This document shows, in pieces, positions 5,335 to 8,796 of a stretch of DNA of 8,796 nucleotides. This DNA comes from Candidatus Uhrbacteria bacterium. GTDB taxonomy: Bacteria > Patescibacteriota > Patescibacteriia > UBA9934. The stretch covers positions 1 through 8,796 of the forward strand of contig CAITFQ010000039.1 in the NCBI GenBank assembly GCA_903891735.1, given 5' to 3'. The stretch's first letter is position 1; each line of letters starts with the position of its first letter. The notes under the pieces are model-generated. The model had not been told where the DNA came from. It saw nothing but the letters and a program-made list of their open reading frames with translations, and did not search any database. Both the position numbers and the translations under genes were made by a program.

Positions 5335-5381
5335 CAATGTTTGGAAGCCAAGGACGACGTCCGACGTCGTCCTGATGGTTT
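5335..5381 (+). terminator. Hairpin element, copy 1, likely terminator after the deaminase
   Basis: AGGACGACGT (5351-5360) pairs perfectly with ACGTCGTCCT (5364-5373) around the 3-nt loop CCG. A weak T-run (GGTTTAT) follows nine bases on, so termination may be partial or factor-aided. The flank CAATGTTTG-n-AAGC-n-AAGGACGAC is shared with the hairpin after maf at 6019-6068. Confidence 0.55.
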
Positions 5382-5391
5382 ATGCACAGTT

Positions 5392-5397
5392 TATACT
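5392..5397 (+). promoter_or_regulatory. Possible -10 of the maf promoter
   Basis: TATACT lies between the hairpin at 5351-5373 and maf, matching the hexamer of the promoters at 1798 and 3165. No convincing -35 is seen. It would start transcription near 5404, about 44 nt before the chosen ATG. Confidence 0.3.
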
Positions 5398-5447
5398 GAT
5401 GCCGCTCGCGTAGACAGGTGAGGGTGACGAAGGTAAAATCGGTGGGT

Positions 5448-6017
5448 ATGAAAATTATCTTAGGTTCCCAGTCGAGGTTTCGGGCGCAGGCGCTGCAGGA
5501 TGCGGGGATTACAATCGATGAGATGATGAGTCCGGGGATTGATGAGAAGGCGATACGGGATGAGAACCCGGAAAGGCTCGTGCTGATGTTGGCGAAGGCG
5601 AAAGCAGAGGCGTTGTTACCCAAGATAAGTGAGCCGGCGATATTGATTACGGCGGATCAGGTGGTGATGTGTAATGGAGAAATGAGGGAGAAACCCAAGG
5701 ATAAGGCGGAGGCGATGGGGTGGTTGGCGAGTTATGTGAAGTACACGGCCGAGGCGGTGAATGGACTGCAAGTGGTGAATACGGCAACGGGAAAGATTGC
5801 GACCGGGATTGATCGAGCCACGATTATTTATAAGCCGACGCTGTTAGCAAAAATTAAAGAAATAATTGATAACTCGTTTGCGATGGAGGCAGCTGGGGCG
5901 CTCGTCGAGGAGAACGCGCTCATGACGCCGCATGAGTTGCGGCGAACGGGAGAGGTTAATAGTTTTATGGGGATGCCGATTGAGTTGCTAAAGAAGTTAA
6001 TGGCGGAGGTGGAATAG
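5448..6017 (+). CDS. maf: Maf family nucleoside triphosphate pyrophosphatase
   Basis: From the ATG at 5448 the protein is 189 residues, the normal Maf length. It starts MKIILGSQSRFRAQAL, the family signature (S7, S9, R10 and R12 of the GSxSxRR-type motif). Other family features are the acidic D32-E33, ITADQVV with D70 (68-73), EKP at 81-83 (K82 and P83 of the conserved KP), FAMEAAGAL (144-152) in place of the usual KAGxYxIQG, and a C-terminal NSFMGMPIELLKKLM. Maf proteins remove pyrophosphate from non-canonical or methylated nucleoside triphosphates, or from dTTP/UTP, and affect septum formation in some bacteria. The subclass cannot be fixed here. A GTG at 5418 gives a 10-residue extension with no family support, so the internal ATG is preferred. 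It is flanked by two related hairpins, so it is probably transcribed alone. Confidence 0.88.
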   Translation: MKIILGSQSRFRAQALQDAGITIDEMMSPGIDEKAIRDENPERLVLMLAKAKAEALLPKISEPAILITADQVVMCNGEMREKPKDKAEAMGWLASYVKYTAEAVNGLQVVNTATGKIATGIDRATIIYKPTLLAKIKEIIDNSFAMEAAGALVEENALMTPHELRRTGEVNSFMGMPIELLKKLMAEVE

Positions 6018-6018
6018 G

Positions 6019-6068
6019 CAATGTTTGCAAGCAAAGGACGACTCCGAGAGTCGTCCTTTGAGGTTTTT
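6019..6068 (+). terminator. Intrinsic terminator, copy 2 of the hairpin element, after maf
   Basis: AAAGGACGACTC (6033-6044) pairs perfectly with GAGTCGTCCTTT (6048-6059) around a 3-nt loop, giving a 12-bp stem, followed by GAGGTTTTT. It sits between convergent genes (maf ends 6017, the methyltransferase 6071). On the minus strand the U-tract is poor, so it mainly serves maf, perhaps both. Confidence 0.75.
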
Positions 6069-6070
6069 GG

Positions 6071-6940
6071 CTACTTAGTAAAGACTAGTAGGTGATGACG
6101 GTCTTGAATGGTTGGCTGATCGATGCCTAGGTCTTCGGAGACAGCGACTTGCCAACCATATTTCTTGAAGCGTTTGATCCAACCGGCTGGAGTTTCGTAG
6201 GTGCCGGGGACGGGAATATCGGCGTAGTTGAAGAAGCGGTTCCAAAGTGTGTCGTTCAAGAGCATGCGGCCCCAATCTTTTTTAGCTTGGACAGCTGTGT
6301 TCGCTTCGGGGACTGTTTCGATAATAACTAGTTTTTTAGCGACTATACGAGATAGTTCTTTGATAATTTTTTCATTGTTTAACTCGTGGTGCATGACGTT
6401 GGTCATGACTGCGTACTCGTAGAAATTGCCTTTGACTGGAACTTTACCGCCAGCGAATTTCTTAAGTGGGATACTGACGCCGGCTGCTTTAAAATTACGG
6501 ACGTCGATGCCTTGAACCACAACGTGCAGCTGGTCATGAAGAGTTTGGGCTACTCGACCGTCGCCACAACCATAATCAAGCACTGGGCCAACTGCTGCTT
6601 GCAAGTGGGGCTTAACTTCGTCGACGATGATGGAAACTCTAGTCGCCAGGCCGGTGGCAATGAGGTCGAAGATTTTTTTGTTGCCAGCAAAGACGGTATG
6701 GTTGAAGTAAGATTTGATAGCTTTCTCAGCGTCGGCCAGCTTCTTGGCGCGGAGAATTTGGCTGATAACGTACAGCGCGACTGAACGAGCGAGGTCTTCG
6801 CTACCGCAACCGAGTTTTTGGAAGGTGGTGGTAAAATCGGCTAGAACTAGATTGAAGGTGTAGTCGCTAGCGAGTGAGTGCTGGAGGTTGGTGAGTAGTA
6901 GTTGGTTCGAGTCTTTGGGCATATGATTAAACGTTACCAT
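6071..6940 (-). CDS. Class I SAM-dependent methyltransferase
   Basis: From the ATG at 6940 this is 289 residues. Residues 15-115 are helical with no recognised motif. Motif I is VLDYGCGDGR (120-129), the SAM-binding loop; D146 in GIDVR is the acidic residue expected to hold the ribose. 'MTNVMHHELNN' (179-189) is the motif IV region and resembles UbiE/bioC-like folds, and 'AKKLVIIETVP' (201-211) is strand 5. The substrate is unknown. The open frame extends upstream to 7123, but that part is Arg/Ser/Pro-rich and lies inside the preceding gene, so it is read as a shadow. The ATG at 6940 begins 5 nt after the upstream stop; an ATG at 6922 is an alternative. It is the last gene of the minus-strand operon, behind the SAHH-like gene. 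Confidence 0.87.
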   Translation of the reverse strand: MVTFNHMPKDSNQLLLTNLQHSLASDYTFNLVLADFTTTFQKLGCGSEDLARSVALYVISQILRAKKLADAEKAIKSYFNHTVFAGNKKIFDLIATGLATRVSIIVDEVKPHLQAAVGPVLDYGCGDGRVAQTLHDQLHVVVQGIDVRNFKAAGVSIPLKKFAGGKVPVKGNFYEYAVMTNVMHHELNNEKIIKELSRIVAKKLVIIETVPEANTAVQAKKDWGRMLLNDTLWNRFFNYADIPVPGTYETPAGWIKRFKKYGWQVAVSEDLGIDQPTIQDRHHLLVFTK

Positions 6941-6945
6941 TTGAG

Positions 6946-8037
6946 TTATAGAGAGGCAATAAGGCAAGCTTGAAGGCCGGAGTCGAGGTCGACGAGACCT
7001 GGAGGAAGAGGTCGAGTAAGGCCAGAGAAGATGGCGGCTAAGAGGAGAGCGCGGGTGAGTTGGATTTTTGCAGGCGGAACGCAGTCGATGGCACCGTCGT
7101 TGAAATTTATAGGAAAACCGCAATTTAGGAGGTGGAGATTGTTGACGTTAATGTCGGTGTGACAGTTGATTATGTTGTTGGCAAGATGACGGAGGTGAAC
7201 GGCAGGGAATTCGCGGTCGCTACTTGAAGCGCTAGCGAGAACTACGCCTGGCTTGAGTAAGGCCAAATCATCGATGGTGAGTATGGGCTGGCCAGTGGCG
7301 CCGATGATGAGATCGAAATCTTGTAGACACTCTCGATACTGACCATTGAAATCGCAGCGTTCGGGGAGAGAGTCGGCGAGAGCGATGTCGTATTTCGGGG
7401 TGAGAAGTTTTCTAATGGCCTGACCGATGGCGCCAGCGCCGATGATTAGAGTGCGTGGATTTGGGGTGTTGTAATTAATTAAGGCAAGTTCGATTTTGGT
7501 GATGATTGATTCGGCGATGAAGATAGCTTCGACCTCCAGCTTGGCTTGGCTACGGGCAACGTTGATAACAGGGAAATGAAGCGGTAATGATTTTATCTTT
7601 TCGTAGCCGGAGGTGGTTTGTTCGATGGCGATGATGTTGGCCTGGCTAGCAGTAAGATGATGAGCGAGGGTGATGAGCTGGCCGCCGTCGTCTAAGATGA
7701 TGATGGACGAGTAAGATTCGAGGTTGGCGAAGATTGGGCTGAAAAATTTGGTCACTGATTCGTGATAAACGTCGTCGAAGGGACGCTGGCTATCGAAGAG
7801 AAAACTGTCTCGGCTGATGTTGACGCCGAGTTCGACCAAACGATTAAAGGTTTGCTGATTAGTGGAGTAACATTTGCCTAGTAAATAGAGATTGCTGGGC
7901 TTGAGGCCGCGAGCGAAGCAGGCATCGAAGAGGTCAATAGTCGTGCCGAGGAGATGTTGGCAGCCGATGATGAGAGTGGTTGAGAGATCGACGGTGGGAA
8001 ATTCGTTGAGGACGAGCTGGAGGAGAGGGAGGGTCAT
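6946..8037 (-). CDS. Adenosylhomocysteinase-like NAD-binding protein, altered active site
   Basis: This 363-residue protein follows the order of S-adenosylhomocysteine hydrolase motifs: 'IIILDDGGQLI' (112-122; family ILDDGGDLT), 'IEQTTSGYEKI' (138-148; family EETTTG), 'FPVINVARSQAK' (155-166; family PAINVNDSVTK), a Rossmann loop 'LIIGAGAIGQ' (197-206, GxGxxG), and 'IIGATGQPILTIDDL' (244-258; family TTTG..IIT). K166 aligns with the catalytic lysine. However, the second Glu of EETTTG is Gln140, the D-N after K-S-K-F is E-A, the GGD aspartate is Gln120, and the GHFD loop reads SSSD. The C-terminal Lys/Tyr tail that closes over NAD in the family is absent, and the protein is shorter than the roughly 430 residues usual. 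It may bind NAD and an SAH-like ligand without normal hydrolysis. Its neighbours are a SAM methyltransferase and a membrane protein, with 5-nt spacing on each side. Confidence 0.72.
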   Translation of the reverse strand: MTLPLLQLVLNEFPTVDLSTTLIIGCQHLLGTTIDLFDACFARGLKPSNLYLLGKCYSTNQQTFNRLVELGVNISRDSFLFDSQRPFDDVYHESVTKFFSPIFANLESYSSIIILDDGGQLITLAHHLTASQANIIAIEQTTSGYEKIKSLPLHFPVINVARSQAKLEVEAIFIAESIITKIELALINYNTPNPRTLIIGAGAIGQAIRKLLTPKYDIALADSLPERCDFNGQYRECLQDFDLIIGATGQPILTIDDLALLKPGVVLASASSSDREFPAVHLRHLANNIINCHTDINVNNLHLLNCGFPINFNDGAIDCVPPAKIQLTRALLLAAIFSGLTRPLPPGLVDLDSGLQACLIASL

Positions 8038-8042
8038 AAATG

Positions 8043-8636
8043 TTAGACTTGTGGAGTGGTCTTCTTATTATGGCGGCGACCAAGATAGATAGCGATGACG
8101 ACGGAGAAGTTAATGAGGAAGATGTAAAGGGGATAGGAGAGAAGTTGGGGGTTAGTGCTGCCGACGGCGAGGAGCCCGAAGAAGCCGCCAGTGCCAGAGA
8201 GAGCCCAGGTGACTAGGGTTTCGCTGTCTGGGTGTTGGTATGATTTAACGACCGTCAGCCAGGCACCTAAAGCGTCGATTAAGATAGTTAGGTAAACCGC
8301 GATGGTGGCGTTTTTGGCGAAGTACCAGATTAGTAACGTGGCGACGACGGCGACCAAAGTGATGATGTCTCGTTTGAGCAGGCCGCCAAAGCCGTAACGA
8401 ATGGAGAGGATGAAAATGATGATGACGCCGATGCCTTGAATGCCCGGCAACCACAAGGAGTTAGTGGCGCCAACTGCCAGTTGAGTAAAAAAGCCCATGG
8501 CAGTTAGGACGCTCCAGATTAGCCACGAAGCTCGTTCTGGCCTAACTGAGCCGCGAAAAATTGCCAGAATATATGGCGGATAAGAAATGGCGCTAAAGAT
8601 ACCGGATAGAATGCCTAAGATAACCAGTGCGTTCAT
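8043..8636 (-). CDS. PQ-loop/SWEET-like seven-helix membrane protein
   Basis: At 197 residues the hydropathy suggests seven membrane segments, near 3-24, 36-57, 61-80, 88-107, 109-131, 139-160 and 166-186, with a basic tail (GRRHNKK). Two similar segments, 'SYPPYILAIFRG..RPERASWLIWS' (18-42) and 'WLTVVKSYQHPDSETLVTWAL' (126-146), mark the two-fold repeat of PQ-loop-type transporters; the tandem Pro of the first copy and the 'P..aSWliW' pattern fit. Family members carry sugars, amino acids or lysosomal substrates, but the ligand here cannot be deduced. It is the first gene of the minus-strand operon: its stop is 5 nt before the SAHH-like ATG. The ATG at 8636 lies about 3 nt from the predicted start of transcription, so translation is probably leaderless. 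No Shine-Dalgarno is seen. Confidence 0.8.
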   Translation of the reverse strand: MNALVILGILSGIFSAISYPPYILAIFRGSVRPERASWLIWSVLTAMGFFTQLAVGATNSLWLPGIQGIGVIIIFILSIRYGFGGLLKRDIITLVAVVATLLIWYFAKNATIAVYLTILIDALGAWLTVVKSYQHPDSETLVTWALSGTGGFFGLLAVGSTNPQLLSYPLYIFLINFSVVIAIYLGRRHNKKTTPQV

Positions 8637-8645
8637 AATGGAATA

Positions 8646-8673
8646 ATCTTACCATACAAGAGACAGCAGTAAA
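8646..8673 (-). promoter_or_regulatory. Promoter of the membrane protein/SAHH-like/methyltransferase operon
   Basis: On the minus strand TTTACT (8673-8668) is followed after 16 nt by TAAGAT (8651-8646), with an upstream TGG making an extended -10. The predicted start of transcription is near 8639, three bases before the ATG at 8636. Confidence 0.5.
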
Positions 8674-8675
8674 AT

Positions 8676-8705
8676 AAAAACTCGACCACTGCGGCCGAGT
8701 TTTTT
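8676..8705 (-). terminator. Terminator downstream of rpsT, bidirectional by sequence
   Basis: AAAAACTCG (8676-8684) pairs with CGAGTTTTT (8696-8704) around an 11-nt loop. On the minus strand it is followed by TATTTTA, and on the plus strand by a T-run (8700-8705). It separates rpsT from the downstream operon. Confidence 0.75.
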
Positions 8706-8716
8706 GTTGGTTGAAT

Positions 8717-8796
8717 TTACTTTTTGAGGGCCAAGTTGAGTTTGGCGGCCAAGCGGGACTTGGTGCGACCAGCGGTGTTGGCGCTGATGACGTTCT
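8717..8796 (-). CDS. rpsT: 30S ribosomal protein S20, C-terminal part (5' part beyond window)
   Basis: The last 25 full codons before a TAA at 8719-8717 give VISANTAGRTKSRLAAKLN and the tail LALKK. This matches the S20 C-terminus, whose family pattern is 'iHkNtAaRkKSRLakklN', in both spacing and charge. S20 binds the 5' domain of 16S rRNA and is needed for 30S assembly. Only the end of the gene is in the window. A strong terminator follows the stop by about 12 nt, consistent with a separate, highly expressed transcript. The identification rests on a short segment but the signature is distinctive. Confidence 0.8.
   Translation of the reverse strand, partial: NVISANTAGRTKSRLAAKLNLALKK

Noticed and set aside
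5418..5447. GTG start of maf at 5418
   Set aside because: The ten extra residues (MRVTKVKSVG) have no counterpart in the family, whose signature begins at the ATG at 5448.
6386..6784. 132-codon plus-strand frame opposite the methyltransferase
   Set aside because: It is antisense to a gene with clear family motifs; its product shows no domain and it has no promoter or ribosome binding site.
6941..7123. N-terminal 61-residue extension of the methyltransferase frame
   Set aside because: It is Arg/Ser/Pro-rich, lies inside the SAHH-like gene in another frame and precedes ATGs that fit the domain start. It reads as a shadow of the neighbouring gene.

Overview
The window looks like part of a bacterial chromosome from an uncultured lineage. 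Short tight operons, few Shine-Dalgarno sites, probable leaderless starts and unusual secreted proteins fit a Patescibacteria (CPR)-type genome, but no marker here fixes the taxon, so this is a low-confidence inference. The code behaves as standard.

Layout. (1) 1-1789, minus strand: two overlapping secreted or surface protein genes, the second running off the left edge. (2) 1790-3225: about 1.4 kb without protein genes, the most unusual part. From left to right it holds a GC-rich block with a long imperfect hairpin (1900-2057), an AT-rich GT-skewed stretch with three perfect TTATCCACA DnaA boxes and one near match (2247-2644), a strong minus-strand terminator, a structured element present twice with an exact 83-nt period and compensatory changes, and two minus-strand tRNA genes (Ala-CGC, Arg-CCT). 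(3) 3226-5330, plus strand: rmuC, a small P-loop NTPase and a cytidine-deaminase-fold deaminase. (4) 5448-6017, plus strand: a Maf-type nucleotide pyrophosphatase, preceded and followed by two related copies of a hairpin element. (5) 6071-8636, minus strand: an operon of a PQ-loop-like seven-helix membrane protein, an adenosylhomocysteinase-like protein with altered active-site positions, and a class I SAM methyltransferase. (6) 8717-8796, minus strand: the C-terminus of ribosomal protein S20, with its terminator.

How the parts relate. The plus-strand genes are linked by DNA maintenance and nucleotide handling (RmuC, a nucleotide-binding protein, a deaminase, Maf). The minus-strand operon joins a SAM-consuming enzyme to a relative of the enzyme that removes its product, S-adenosylhomocysteine; this is suggestive, but several catalytic residues of that relative are changed. 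The two left genes resemble the Gram-positive pairing of a small secreted protein with a membrane-anchored DUF916-like partner. The noncoding centre is a candidate replication origin or DnaA-binding locus. However, the plus strand is G-rich on both sides, so there is no simple skew switch to support a bidirectional origin.
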